A stretch of DNA of 33,237 nt. It comes from Xanthobacteraceae bacterium. GTDB taxonomy: Bacteria > Pseudomonadota > Alphaproteobacteria > Rhizobiales > Xanthobacteraceae. The stretch is from NCBI GenBank assembly GCA_019748335.1, contig JAIEPP010000402.1, positions 1-33,237 on the forward strand, given 5' to 3'. How positions within the stretch are numbered: position 1 is the stretch's first letter; every line of letters starts with the position of its first letter. The notes under the pieces are model-generated. The model was given only the letters and a program-made list of their open reading frames with translations. It was not told the origin of the DNA and did no database searches. The translations under genes were made by a program, and so were the position numbers. This document shows positions 18,511 to 28,057 of this stretch, one piece after another.

Positions 18511-20259
18511 CTAGGGCACTCTGCCGCCACGAGCCTGGCGTGTCGCCGCTTCGTCGATGCGGCACGCGTCGCGATCCGTCGTTAGGACCACCCCATATTG
18601 CGTGTTGGCGTCTTCGATCGTGATCAGGCCGTTCGTGACATCCTTCAGGACCTTGTGCGGGTCTCGTCGAAACGGATTGCCGAAACCGCCACCGCCGGGC
18701 ATGGATATCCGCGCCGTATCCCCGTCCCTGAGGACGACGCCTTCGTCCTTGGTGGTGTGCTCAGGCCGGTAGGGGGCGCCGCCGCGTCGATACTCGACAA
18801 CCGTGGGAAGAGCTTCGCCACCGCCATGGAGACCGGTCGGCGGAAACCGTCCGCGGTCGCCCAGCACGCTGGACACAGCCTCACCCCGAGCCAAACGGAT
18901 CTGCCATTCACTGCCAAATCCCCCACGCCACTCGCCGGCCCCTGCCGACCTTTCCCGGATGCGGTAGTAGTCGAACAAGATCGGGTATTGCTGCTCCAGG
19001 ATTTCGATTGGTGTCGTGCGCGAGGCACCAATAGGCGAATTTGCGTTGGTGAGCCCATCCCCGCTTGCGTGCCCGCCATATCCGCCGCCGCTGAAGCGGA
19101 ACATGATGTACGGCTTGCGCTGCTCGGGGTCGTATCCGCTGATCGTGAAGTTCGCAACAGACCCGAACGAATTTGCGGGAACGCGGTCCGGTACAGCCTG
19201 GCCCAGGCAGCCGAACACCGCATCGACGACGCGCAGCGAGACTTCAGCTGAAGATCCCGAGACCGCTCGCGGATATTTGGCGTTGAGAAAAGTGTCCTCG
19301 GGAACGTTGATCCGGACCGGACGGAAGATCCCCGCGTTGATCGGCACCTCCGGGAAGATGTGCTTGAGGGCGACGAACACCGCTGCGAACGTCACCGAAA
19401 GCGTGCCGTTGAGCGGTCCCTTGACCGGCGCTGACGAACCGGAAAAGTCGAAATCCAGAGTGTCGTCGGCCACCGTCACCGACAAAGCAACGCGGATGGG
19501 AGCCGGCTCGATGCCATCGGAGTCGAGGAACGCTTCCGATCGATAGATTCCATCGGGAATCTCCCTGATATAGGCTCGCATCTGTGTTTCGGAGCGTTCG
19601 CGCAGTTCGTCCATGTAGCGCTCAACTTCGGAATCGCCGTATTTGTCGAGCAGGCCGCGGAGGCGTTCGGCACCGACGTTGAGAGCCGCGAACTGCGCCT
19701 GCAGGTCGCCGCGCCGCTCCTCCGGCACACGCATGTTGGCAAACAACAGCGTCAGGATGTCTTCCCGAATAACACCATTGCGCGCCAACAGTATCGGCGG
19801 AATGCGGACTCCTTCCTGGATGATCTCGGTCGCGCGGACGCCGAATCCACCCGGCACGTTGCCCCCGATGTCGGTCCAGTGACCGCAATTGGCGAGGCAA
19901 GCGAAGCGCCGCCCGTTATAGAAGAATGGGCGGACCAGCTTGACATCCATCAGGTGGGTGCCGCCGCAGTATGGGTCGTTCAGAATGACGACGTCGCCTT
20001 CTTCGAGATCGGGAAAGGCTTCGAGCGCTGACTGGACCGCATATTGCATCACGCCCACGAAGATCGGCAGGCCGGTGTCCCCTTGGGCGACCACCTCCCC
20101 GGTGGTCTTGTGATAAATGCCATTGGCGCGATCGCGAGCCTGCGACATCACGGGATTAAAGGCAGCCCGTTCAAGCGCCAGGTCCATCTCGTCGACAATC
20201 TGGCGCAACGCGTTTTCCATCACGGTCAAAGTTGCGGGATCGATGTTGAGGTTTGCCAT
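18511..20259 (-). CDS. hyuB: hydantoinase B/oxoprolinase family protein
   Basis: TVMENALRQIVDEMDLALERAAFNPVMSQARDRANGIY, GDVVILNDPYCGGTHLMDVKLVRPFF, GGGGFGNPFRRDP. Confidence 0.94.
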   Translation of the reverse strand: MANLNIDPATLTVMENALRQIVDEMDLALERAAFNPVMSQARDRANGIYHKTTGEVVAQGDTGLPIFVGVMQYAVQSALEAFPDLEEGDVVILNDPYCGGTHLMDVKLVRPFFYNGRRFACLANCGHWTDIGGNVPGGFGVRATEIIQEGVRIPPILLARNGVIREDILTLLFANMRVPEERRGDLQAQFAALNVGAERLRGLLDKYGDSEVERYMDELRERSETQMRAYIREIPDGIYRSEAFLDSDGIEPAPIRVALSVTVADDTLDFDFSGSSAPVKGPLNGTLSVTFAAVFVALKHIFPEVPINAGIFRPVRINVPEDTFLNAKYPRAVSGSSAEVSLRVVDAVFGCLGQAVPDRVPANSFGSVANFTISGYDPEQRKPYIMFRFSGGGYGGHASGDGLTNANSPIGASRTTPIEILEQQYPILFDYYRIRERSAGAGEWRGGFGSEWQIRLARGEAVSSVLGDRGRFPPTGLHGGGEALPTVVEYRRGGAPYRPEHTTKDEGVVLRDGDTARISMPGGGGFGNPFRRDPHKVLKDVTNGLITIEDANTQYGVVLTTDRDACRIDEAATRQARGGRVP

Positions 20260-20260
20260 T

Positions 20261-22297
20261 TCAATTCACCTTGATGATCAGATTGCCAAAATCATCGACC
20301 ACAATTTCCGTATTCGGCTCGACGACAGTGGTCGTGTCCATCTGATTGAAGATTGCGGGGCCGCTCAACCGTGTGCCGGTCGGCAGCTTCGCGCGATCGT
20401 AGATCGGCGTATTGACCCATGACTCGTCAAACCACACATCGCGATGGCCGATCACCGCCTCGTCGAAGCTCCCGGGCTTTTGGGTCGCCGCAACAATGCG
20501 TTTGAGATCCAGGGAGGGACGAATGCCGACTACGGTCGTGCGCAGATTGGTAAGCTTCGGACGATACTGGGTTAACGTGATGCCAAACCGTTCCTGATAT
20601 GCTTTGGCAAGCCGGTCCCTGAGGGCGGCCACGTTGAGGGCGGCGGGATCAAGTTGCACGCGCACCGTGTAGGTCTGCCCCTCATATTGCATGTCCGCGA
20701 AGTGAAGGACTTCCGTGCGTTCGATGGGCACCTGGTCGTGGTGAAGAATTTCCTCGCCGGCCTTGCGATGGCGAGCGAGAATCGCGGCCAGGTCCTCCTC
20801 GGCGAGATCGTCGACGGCGCGACTGACGGTCTGCGTGAAATCATGACGAACATCGGCCACGATACAGCCCAGCGCGCAGGTGATCCCTGGCACGTATGGT
20901 ACGATCACCGTCGGCACGCCCAGTTCGCGAGCCAAAGCGACGCCATGCAGCGGGCCGGCGCCCCCAAAGGCGAAGATCGCAAATTCGCGCGGATCGAGGC
21001 CGCGTTGCAAGCTGACTGCTCTGATGGCGCCTGCCATGGCATCGTTAATGACGCGAAGGACTGCGGTCGCGGCTTGCGTGGGCGCCAACCCAAGCGGGGC
21101 GCCAATGGTGTCGCCAAACGCCTTCATTATCTTGTCGCGGTCGATGGCGTCGCTCACTGCGAGTAGGCGCTCCGACGACAATCGCCCCAGCATGACATTG
21201 GCATCAGTAACGGTCGGCCGCTCTCCGCCCCGTCCATAGGCAATCGGACCCGGCACTGCCCCGGCGCTGGCGGGCCCGACCTTGAGGATGCCAGCCTCAT
21301 TGAGGTGAGCGATCGATCCACCCCCTGCGCCGATGGTGTGGATGTCGATGATTGGAATCCGCATCGGCAGGCCGAAATCGAGATCGCGGTCGCCGGTGAC
21401 GATCGGCTCGCCGTTGACGATCATACCGACATCGAAGCTGGTGCCGCCCATGTCACAGGTGATGACGTTTCGATAGCCGGCCAATCGGGAAATGTAGGAG
21501 GCGGCGATAACACCTGCGGCTGGACCAGACAGCACGGTGCTGACCGAGCGGCGGCAAGCCATGTCCACCGACATTATCCCGCCGTTGGCCTGCATGATCA
21601 CCAGGTCTCGGGGCACTCCCGCGTCCCGCAAACTATCGCGAAGGCGGCTGACGTAGCGGTGGATTTTGGGTTGGATGTAGGCGTTGACGGCCGCTGTTCC
21701 GAAACGTTCGACCTCGCGGAATTCGCCCAGGATATCGCTGCTCGTGGTGACGTAAGGATTGTGCCACAGGCGCGCGGCGATGGCCGCCGCTCGCTCCTCG
21801 TGGGAGGAGTTGGCATAGGAATGCAGGAAGCCGATCAGCAAGGATTCGCATCCGCGCGCTTGCAATGTACGGATCGCTTCCTCGACTTCCCGTTCGTCCA
21901 GATCTTCGAGGACTTCGCCCTTGGCGTTGAGACGCCCGGTCACCTCAACGCGGCGATCACGCGGGATGAGCGGCCTGAACTCGCCGAACAGTCCGAACAG
22001 CTGCGGACGTTCGCGTCGACCCAGTTCGAGGATGTCGCGGAAGCCGCGGGTTGTGATCATCCCACAAGCGGCGCCATTACGCTCCAGCGTCGCGTTAGTT
22101 CCGACGGTGGTCCCGTGAACCAGCCAAGAGATGTCCGGAAGAGCGATCGCGGTGGCTGACAGGCCATTGAGAAATCCGGTCGCCTGATTCTCAGGAGTCG
22201 ATGGGACCTTGCTGAGACGAACTTCGCCGTTTTCGGAATCGATACAGATCGTGTCGGTAAACGTACCGCCGATATCGACGCCTATGTGATAAGTCAT
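20261..22297 (-). CDS. hyuA: hydantoinase/oxoprolinase family protein (subunit A)
   Basis: HIGVDIGGTFTDTICID, LVHGTTVGTNATLERNGA, VLSGPAAGVIAASYISR, CDMGGTSFDVGMI, FAFGGAGPLHGVALARELGV. Confidence 0.95.
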   Translation of the reverse strand: MTYHIGVDIGGTFTDTICIDSENGEVRLSKVPSTPENQATGFLNGLSATAIALPDISWLVHGTTVGTNATLERNGAACGMITTRGFRDILELGRRERPQLFGLFGEFRPLIPRDRRVEVTGRLNAKGEVLEDLDEREVEEAIRTLQARGCESLLIGFLHSYANSSHEERAAAIAARLWHNPYVTTSSDILGEFREVERFGTAAVNAYIQPKIHRYVSRLRDSLRDAGVPRDLVIMQANGGIMSVDMACRRSVSTVLSGPAAGVIAASYISRLAGYRNVITCDMGGTSFDVGMIVNGEPIVTGDRDLDFGLPMRIPIIDIHTIGAGGGSIAHLNEAGILKVGPASAGAVPGPIAYGRGGERPTVTDANVMLGRLSSERLLAVSDAIDRDKIMKAFGDTIGAPLGLAPTQAATAVLRVINDAMAGAIRAVSLQRGLDPREFAIFAFGGAGPLHGVALARELGVPTVIVPYVPGITCALGCIVADVRHDFTQTVSRAVDDLAEEDLAAILARHRKAGEEILHHDQVPIERTEVLHFADMQYEGQTYTVRVQLDPAALNVAALRDRLAKAYQERFGITLTQYRPKLTNLRTTVVGIRPSLDLKRIVAATQKPGSFDEAVIGHRDVWFDESWVNTPIYDRAKLPTGTRLSGPAIFNQMDTTTVVEPNTEIVVDDFGNLIIKVN

Positions 22298-22304
22298 GAT
22301 TGGC

Positions 22305-23165
22305 CTATACTGTCGTGTGGTTGTGTTTCACGGGTTGCTTCTTGCGGATGTCGACCCCGGGGATCATGCCAGCGGCGGTGAAACCGCCATCGACAGGCAT
22401 GACAAGTCCGGTGAGGAACTTTGCCTCCTCGGAGGCGAGGAAGAGCACGGCCGACACCACATCTTCCTCGGAGCCGTTGATGCCCAGCGGATTCCGCCTC
22501 CGCCGCTCTTCCCACCCGAGTTCGTCGAGATTGCTGCGCGACATCGGACTGGGGATGGCGCTTGGTGCGACCGCGTTGACGCGGATGCCGTCCGGCCCGA
22601 GTTCAGTCGAGAGCGCCCGTGTGAGCGCGTCGACACCGCCCTTGAGAGCGGCATACGCCGAACTGTAGCCAATCCCCCGCAGGCTCACGACCGAGGATAG
22701 ATTGACGATCGAACCGCCGCCGGCAGTGATCATGCCAGGCACCACCGCGCGGCATGCCAGCAGCAGGCCTTTGATGCCAACCGCCAGCATGCGATCGATG
22801 ACATCCGGCTCCAGGTCGGCCAGCGCACCGTAACGCGCGAAGACGGCACTATTGACCAAAATGACCGGTGGCGCGAAGCGGCGCGACAGGCTGTCGACGG
22901 CCGCTCGCAGGTCGTCCGGACGCGACACGTCCGCAGACAACGCCAGCCCCTCGGCGCCGGTAGCGGCAACCTCCTCCGCCACGTCGGATACCGTCGCGGC
23001 ATTGAGGTCCAGCAATCCGACCGCCGCCCCCGCGCGAGCGAACCCCAAGGCAATGGCTCGACCGAGCCCTTGCCCAGCCCCGGTGACGAGCACCACCTTG
23101 TTCTGTAGGCGGCCTGATGTTGCGCTCATTCGAAGTCCCTGCTCTCGATTGGCGTTGTCGGACAT
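22305..23165 (-). CDS. SDR-family oxidoreductase
   Basis: KVVLVTGAGQGLGRAIALGFARAGAAVGLLDLN, VNLSSVVSLRGIGYSSAYAALKGGVDALTRALSTELGPDGIRVNAVAP; intact YxxxK. Confidence 0.93.
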   Translation of the reverse strand: MSDNANREQGLRMSATSGRLQNKVVLVTGAGQGLGRAIALGFARAGAAVGLLDLNAATVSDVAEEVAATGAEGLALSADVSRPDDLRAAVDSLSRRFAPPVILVNSAVFARYGALADLEPDVIDRMLAVGIKGLLLACRAVVPGMITAGGGSIVNLSSVVSLRGIGYSSAYAALKGGVDALTRALSTELGPDGIRVNAVAPSAIPSPMSRSNLDELGWEERRRRNPLGINGSEEDVVSAVLFLASEEAKFLTGLVMPVDGGFTAAGMIPGVDIRKKQPVKHNHTTV

Positions 23166-23202
23166 CGGATGCGGTGCCCAGTTCCTGATTTCGTTTCGGC
23201 GC

Positions 23203-24072
23203 TCACGCTTCCTTGAACTCGTAGGATTGGCCGAGCTTCAACATGTCCTCCGTTCCGAGAACGGCGTTGAGCGAGGCGAAATCCAGCATGCGGTCGTGAC
23301 AGCCCGCGGTAGACCCCCGCTCTTTCAGGTTCGCCAGAAGGGACTGAAGCGCGTGAACGATGGTGCGCACCGCCGCGCCGGGATAGATGATCAGGGAAAA
23401 GCCCAGATCGTTCAGTTCCTGCCTGTCCGTAATGGGGGTGCTGCCGCCTTCGACCATGTTTGCCATGAGTTTTGAGCGGCCGCGGAAGCGTTTGGCGATG
23501 CCTACGAGTTCGGCGTGGCTGCGCGGCGCTTCGACAAAGATCACGTCAGCGCCGGCACGCACATAAGACTCCGCCCGTTCGAGCGCGGCTTCAAAGCCTT
23601 CGACCGCGATGGCGTCGGTACGGGCAATAATCAGGGTGTCATCGCCGTTGCGGGCGTCAAGCGCAGCCTTGATTTTGCCGACCATCTCGCCACCCGAGAT
23701 CAAGCGCTTGTCCGCCAGATGCCCGCAGCGCTTCGGCATCAGTTGATCCTCCAGCTGGATGGCGGAAGCGCCGCTGCGCTCCATGAGCCGCACTGTTCGC
23801 TGTACGTTGAGCGCGTTGCCGAAACCGGTATCACAATCGACGATCAGCGGAAGATCCAGGCGTTCGCGAATCGCGCTAACGCTATCGGCGACCTCCTTCA
23901 TCGACACCAGTCCGATATCCGGACGGCCGAAGCGGGTGTACGCGAGGCTCGCGCCGGAAAAATATGCGGCGGGAAATCCGGCGCGTTCGATCAGCAGCGC
24001 GGACAGTGCATCGTAGCAGCCGGGCGCGATGACGGGACCCGGTCCGTCCAGGAGCTTTTTCATCTTACCCAT
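23203..24072 (-). CDS. isocitrate lyase/PEP mutase superfamily C-C lyase
   Basis: VIAPGCYDALSALLIERAGFPAAYFSGASLA, PLIVDCDTGFGNALNVQRTV, ASAIQLEDQLMPKRCGHLADKRLI; KRCGH catalytic motif. Confidence 0.94.
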   Translation of the reverse strand: MGKMKKLLDGPGPVIAPGCYDALSALLIERAGFPAAYFSGASLAYTRFGRPDIGLVSMKEVADSVSAIRERLDLPLIVDCDTGFGNALNVQRTVRLMERSGASAIQLEDQLMPKRCGHLADKRLISGGEMVGKIKAALDARNGDDTLIIARTDAIAVEGFEAALERAESYVRAGADVIFVEAPRSHAELVGIAKRFRGRSKLMANMVEGGSTPITDRQELNDLGFSLIIYPGAAVRTIVHALQSLLANLKERGSTAGCHDRMLDFASLNAVLGTEDMLKLGQSYEFKEA

Positions 24073-24562
24073 TGGTGGAAGTCCTCAACGTCTTTTCCAA
24101 GTGCGGCAGGAGGCCCCCATCGCGGACCATCGCCATCAAATGCGAGGGAATCGGCTCGCAATCGTGTTGCTGTCCGGTGGCCGTCTCCACCGCGCGTCCA
24201 CTGGTCGGATCGACAGCGATGCGAGCGCCGTCCGGAATTTCGGACGCGGTCGGGCACACAAGGACAGGTAGACCAAGGTTCAATGCGTTGCGGAAGAAGA
24301 TCCGGGCGAAAGATTTCGCCACGACGGCGCTGACGCCAAGCGCCAGCAGTGCTGCCACGGCCTGTTCGCGCGAAGATCCGGCGCCGAAATTGTCGCCGGC
24401 GACGATGATATCGCCGGGACACACCCGGTCGACAAAGCCGGGGTCGACAGCCTCCAGACAATGGCGGGCGATCTCGGCAATCGCGCCCTTCATGTAACGG
24501 CCAGGCGCAAGTTGGTCGGTATCGATGTTGTCGCCAAAACGATGCACTGCACCTTCGATCAT
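24065..24562 (-). CDS. aconitase-family (3-isopropylmalate dehydratase-type) small subunit
   Basis: HRFGDNIDTDQLAPGRYMKG, GDIIVAGDNFGAGSSREQAVAALLALGVSAVVAKSFARIFFRNALNLGLPVL. Confidence 0.93.
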   Translation of the reverse strand: MIEGAVHRFGDNIDTDQLAPGRYMKGAIAEIARHCLEAVDPGFVDRVCPGDIIVAGDNFGAGSSREQAVAALLALGVSAVVAKSFARIFFRNALNLGLPVLVCPTASEIPDGARIAVDPTSGRAVETATGQQHDCEPIPSHLMAMVRDGGLLPHLEKTLRTSTNG

Positions 24563-25836
24563 GGGAGAAACTCCCGCGGATCGACGATGTGTCCTGCGAC
24601 CGCGGCGGCGGCGACGGTGTAAGGCGACCCCAGATATATCTGTGCGCTGGCTGCGCCCATTCGCCCTTTGAAATTACGGGCCGTTGAGGAAATGCAGACT
24701 TCCGCTTCGCCCAAGAGCCCGGCGCCGTAGCCGGCGCATGCGCCGCAGCCGGTCGGCAGCAGCACGGCCCCCGCTTCCATCAGCGTCGCGAGCGTACCCT
24801 CGGCTTTGGCTTGCTCAACGACTCGATTCGACGCAGGCGCAACCAGCAGCCGCGTTCCGGCGGCGATCTGCCGCCCCGTCAGGATTTCTGCGGCCATCCG
24901 CAGGTCGACAAGTTTGGCGCCGGTGCACGAGCCAATATAGGCTTGGTCTACAGCGACGCCCCTATGCTCGCTGACGGGCCCGGATGCTTGAGGCGAATGC
25001 GGGGCGGCGACCTGCGGCGACAAAGTGCTGGCGTCATAATCACGCCGAAGCTCATAATCGGCGGCAAGGTCCGTTTGCCATGCCGCCGTCTCCGCGGCGC
25101 TGACTGGCGCTCCGACCTCGCTGAGATAGTCGAGTGTTGTAGCATCGGGCGCTATCAACCCGGTTTTGGCGCCCAATTCGGCCGTCATGTTGCACAGGGT
25201 CATGCGCTCGGCCATGGGCAAGGAAGTCACCGCCTCACCTGCGAACTCGACAGCACGGTAGTTGACCGCTGCCTGGCCGAGCGTGGCACACAAATGCAGC
25301 ATCATGTCCTTTGCGGTGACGCCGGCCGCGAGGCGACCATGCCAGGTCAGCAGCAGTGTTCGCGGCACCTTGATCCAGATTTCGCCCCTGACCAGCACGC
25401 CCAACATTTCAGTCGCACCAATCCCGACCATGAAGGCGCCGAAGGCGCCGCCTGTTGGCGAATGACTGTCGCCTCCCACGACGAACATTCCCGGACGGAT
25501 CAATCCGTGCTCGGGAAGCACCACGTGGCAAATGCCTTCGGAGTCGAAAAATTGCGCGATTCCCTGCTCGCGCGCCCATTGCCGTGTTAGGTCAACAATT
25601 GCCGCACTTTCGGCGTCGATTGCCGGTGCGTAATGATCGGTAACCAGCGCCACTCGGCTGGAATCCCAGGGCGCCTCGCCCAGCCGATCGAGCATCGGCT
25701 TGATCCTGCGAGGGCCGCCCGAGTCATGCATCATGGCGAGGTCGACCTTGCAGGTCACGATTTCGCCGGCTGATACGGCGTCACGCCCGCAGGCGCGCGC
25801 GATAAGGCGCTCCGCTAGGGCGCTCGGTCCCGCCAT
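24559..25836 (-). CDS. aconitase-family (3-isopropylmalate dehydratase-type) large subunit
   Basis: GDSHSPTGGAFGAFMVGIGATEM, AYIGSCTGAKLVDLRMAAEIL, LLPTGCGACAGYGAGLL; three Fe-S Cys positions present. Confidence 0.93.
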   Translation of the reverse strand: MAGPSALAERLIARACGRDAVSAGEIVTCKVDLAMMHDSGGPRRIKPMLDRLGEAPWDSSRVALVTDHYAPAIDAESAAIVDLTRQWAREQGIAQFFDSEGICHVVLPEHGLIRPGMFVVGGDSHSPTGGAFGAFMVGIGATEMLGVLVRGEIWIKVPRTLLLTWHGRLAAGVTAKDMMLHLCATLGQAAVNYRAVEFAGEAVTSLPMAERMTLCNMTAELGAKTGLIAPDATTLDYLSEVGAPVSAAETAAWQTDLAADYELRRDYDASTLSPQVAAPHSPQASGPVSEHRGVAVDQAYIGSCTGAKLVDLRMAAEILTGRQIAAGTRLLVAPASNRVVEQAKAEGTLATLMEAGAVLLPTGCGACAGYGAGLLGEAEVCISSTARNFKGRMGAASAQIYLGSPYTVAAAAVAGHIVDPREFLP

Positions 25837-25904
25837 GTTCCCTCTCCATTACGCGCCACGAAATCGCGGCCCCGCGGCCCTTTTTCGTCCGGGCCAATGT
25901 TCTT

Positions 25905-25941
25905 TGGAATACATTTCCATTTTTTATGGAAATGATTTCCA
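25905..25941. promoter_or_regulatory. tandem IclR-type operator pair
   Basis: TGGAATACATTTCCA (25905-25919, imperfect) and TGGAAATGATTTCCA (25927-25941, perfect 7-1-7 palindrome), centres 22 bp apart, between leuC-like (-) and iclR-like (+) starts. Confidence 0.75.
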
Positions 25942-26116
25942 TTTTATTAGATCGAGGAAATACCCGTGTCAAGGGCGCGCTGACGCGCGACCGGAAAGCT
26001 CAGTTTTGAGGAAGAGTTTCAGACGAAGTGCCGTGGCCCCCACAACTTGTTGACTTATTTTGTTGGAAGCGGTTCGTTCGCACCCCCACCGTCAATGGGC
26101 AGGTCGATTCAGGCGA

Positions 26117-26947
26117 ATGATTAAGAGCACGAAAAAAACGGCGGCCAAGCGCTCAAAGCCGCGCCAGGCGGCTATTTCAAGCGCCTTATCTCCTAGCGAT
26201 CTCGACGACAGCCAATTGATTTCGGCCCTTTTGCGCGGCCTGAACGTGCTTAGCTCATTCCACGTAGGAGATAACGAGCTCGGGAATCACGAGTTTGCGG
26301 AGCGCACCGGGCTGCCCAAAGCGACCGTGTCACGCATCACGTTCACGCTCGCCAAAGCCGGCTTTTTGACCTTCGACCAGCGCCAGCGTGTGTATCGGCT
26401 TGGCCCGAAGGCCCTCAATCTTGGATTCATTGCGCGCGCGGATAACGATCTTCGCGCGAACATGCGTCCTCTCATGCAGCGGCTCGCCGACGAAACCGGC
26501 CTAAATGTCGGGCTTGGCGTGCGAGACAAGGACGCGATGCTTTATCTCGACACTTGGGAAGGAACGGCCCTCGTTGGGCTCAAGGTTTATCCTGGCTTTA
26601 GGATGCCGATATTTACGACAGCGATGGGACGGGCCTATCTGGCGGCATTGACGCCGGACGAACTGGAAACAGTCTTAGCAGAATTCAGTCGCCAAATGAG
26701 CGATACTGGAGTGCGAAGAGAGGATGTGCTCGAGCAGATCGAGCATGCTCGTAGGTTCGGGTTTGTGCGCAGCATCGGTGACTGGGTCGAGGACATCGGC
26801 GCTATTGCAGTCACTTTCCGTCGTCCCGACCGCAGACAGATCTACATTCTCAGCCTGGGCGGACCGATCTATAAGATGACCGACTTCTTCGTCTACAACG
26901 AGATTGGTCCCAAGCTCTTACACTTCCGGGACCAGCTTGAGGCCTAA
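26117..26947 (+). CDS. IclR-family transcriptional regulator
   Basis: LISALLRGLNVLSSFHVGDNELGNHEFAERTGLPKATVSRITFTLAKAGFLTFDQRQRVYRLGPKALNLG. Confidence 0.94.
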   Translation: MIKSTKKTAAKRSKPRQAAISSALSPSDLDDSQLISALLRGLNVLSSFHVGDNELGNHEFAERTGLPKATVSRITFTLAKAGFLTFDQRQRVYRLGPKALNLGFIARADNDLRANMRPLMQRLADETGLNVGLGVRDKDAMLYLDTWEGTALVGLKVYPGFRMPIFTTAMGRAYLAALTPDELETVLAEFSRQMSDTGVRREDVLEQIEHARRFGFVRSIGDWVEDIGAIAVTFRRPDRRQIYILSLGGPIYKMTDFFVYNEIGPKLLHFRDQLEA

Positions 26948-26975
26948 GCCTGCACGTCGCGGCTCTTGGCATGAC

Positions 26976-27875
26976 TTACTCGTCCAAGATTCCTTCGCCC
27001 TGTGCGGACCTCAACGCCTTCAGGAAAGCCCGCACGGCCGGCGTTTCGTGATTGCGGTTCCATACCGCCCCGAGCGGAAGCCGTGTGTCAAACCCGGTCA
27101 GCGGCCGAAAGGCGACGCCGGGGTGCGGCTCTTGGGTAAACGACGAAATAATGAAGAGCCCAATGCCTTCCGTCACCAAGTTGTAGCCCAATTGAGGCTG
27201 CGCAGTGTGATAGACAACGTCCGGCTTCTGGCTAGTTGCTTGCAGCAACTTGTCGAGCAGATGATCATAAAGAGGAGGATTGAGGTGACGTGCGAACAGT
27301 ATTAGCTGGGCGCCTCGAAGCTTGGAAGCCGAGATCGTACGAGCCGCAGAGAACGGGTGGTCCTCGGGAAACGCGACCATCCAACGCCCTTCGACAACCA
27401 GCCGGGAGGCCAATTCCGCTTTGCTAACCGGTAGAAACGCGAATCCGAGGTCGATGCGATGTCCGAGAAGCGCCTCTATCACTGCGGAGGAATAGAGTTC
27501 AACGGGTTCAATCTGGATCTGAGGCATTTGTTGCCGATACCAACGCAGCGTTGCGCCTAGGAAGCGTCGACAAACGTACTCAACATAACCGAGCCTAAGG
27601 GTCTTGGTGGATGCCTGCCGCAATCTCTGGAGAGCAGCCAATCCTTGGTCGAGTTCCGACAGGCACGCCTTTGCGGCCGGAAGAAACTCCTGGCCCGCGC
27701 GCGTCAACTCCACGCGAGTGCGGGATCTGGAAACCAACATCACTCCGGTTTCACGCTCGAGTTCGCGGATCTGACCGCTCAGTGCCGGTTGACTGATGTT
27801 TACGCGCGCTGCAGCTTTTCGGAAATTGAGTTCCTCCGCCAAGACGACAAAGGAGCGCAGCTTGCGAGTGTTCAT
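26976..27875 (-). CDS. LysR-family transcriptional regulator
   Basis: MNTRKLRSFVVLAEELNFRKAAARVNISQPALSGQIRELERETGVMLVSRSRTRVELTRAGQEFLPAAK. Confidence 0.95.
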   Translation of the reverse strand: MNTRKLRSFVVLAEELNFRKAAARVNISQPALSGQIRELERETGVMLVSRSRTRVELTRAGQEFLPAAKACLSELDQGLAALQRLRQASTKTLRLGYVEYVCRRFLGATLRWYRQQMPQIQIEPVELYSSAVIEALLGHRIDLGFAFLPVSKAELASRLVVEGRWMVAFPEDHPFSAARTISASKLRGAQLILFARHLNPPLYDHLLDKLLQATSQKPDVVYHTAQPQLGYNLVTEGIGLFIISSFTQEPHPGVAFRPLTGFDTRLPLGAVWNRNHETPAVRAFLKALRSAQGEGILDE

Positions 27876-28057
27876 TGCGGATGCCGCGTCGCTGCAGCGC
27901 AATTCCGCATCGCAGCAAACCTATTTTCGATCGGCCATCGCGGAGAGGATCGTTGGCAGAAGTGGCGGCACATGGGTCGGCCTTTGGGGAAGAGTACCTT
28001 TCAAGAGACATTCTTCCTCGAATCGTCCCACCAGACAATAACCGCTACGCCGCAGTT

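Noticed and set aside
15457-22297. Creatinine/N-methylhydantoin pathway (HyuAB plus carbamoylsarcosine amidase)
   Set aside because: The isochorismatase-fold protein lacks the catalytic Cys and no creatinine deaminase or sarcosine enzyme is visible.
24065-25836. Leucine biosynthesis leuCD
   Set aside because: No leuA/leuB neighbours; context is a catabolic operon with a coupled ICL/PEPM lyase and IclR control. Not excluded without a genome-wide check.
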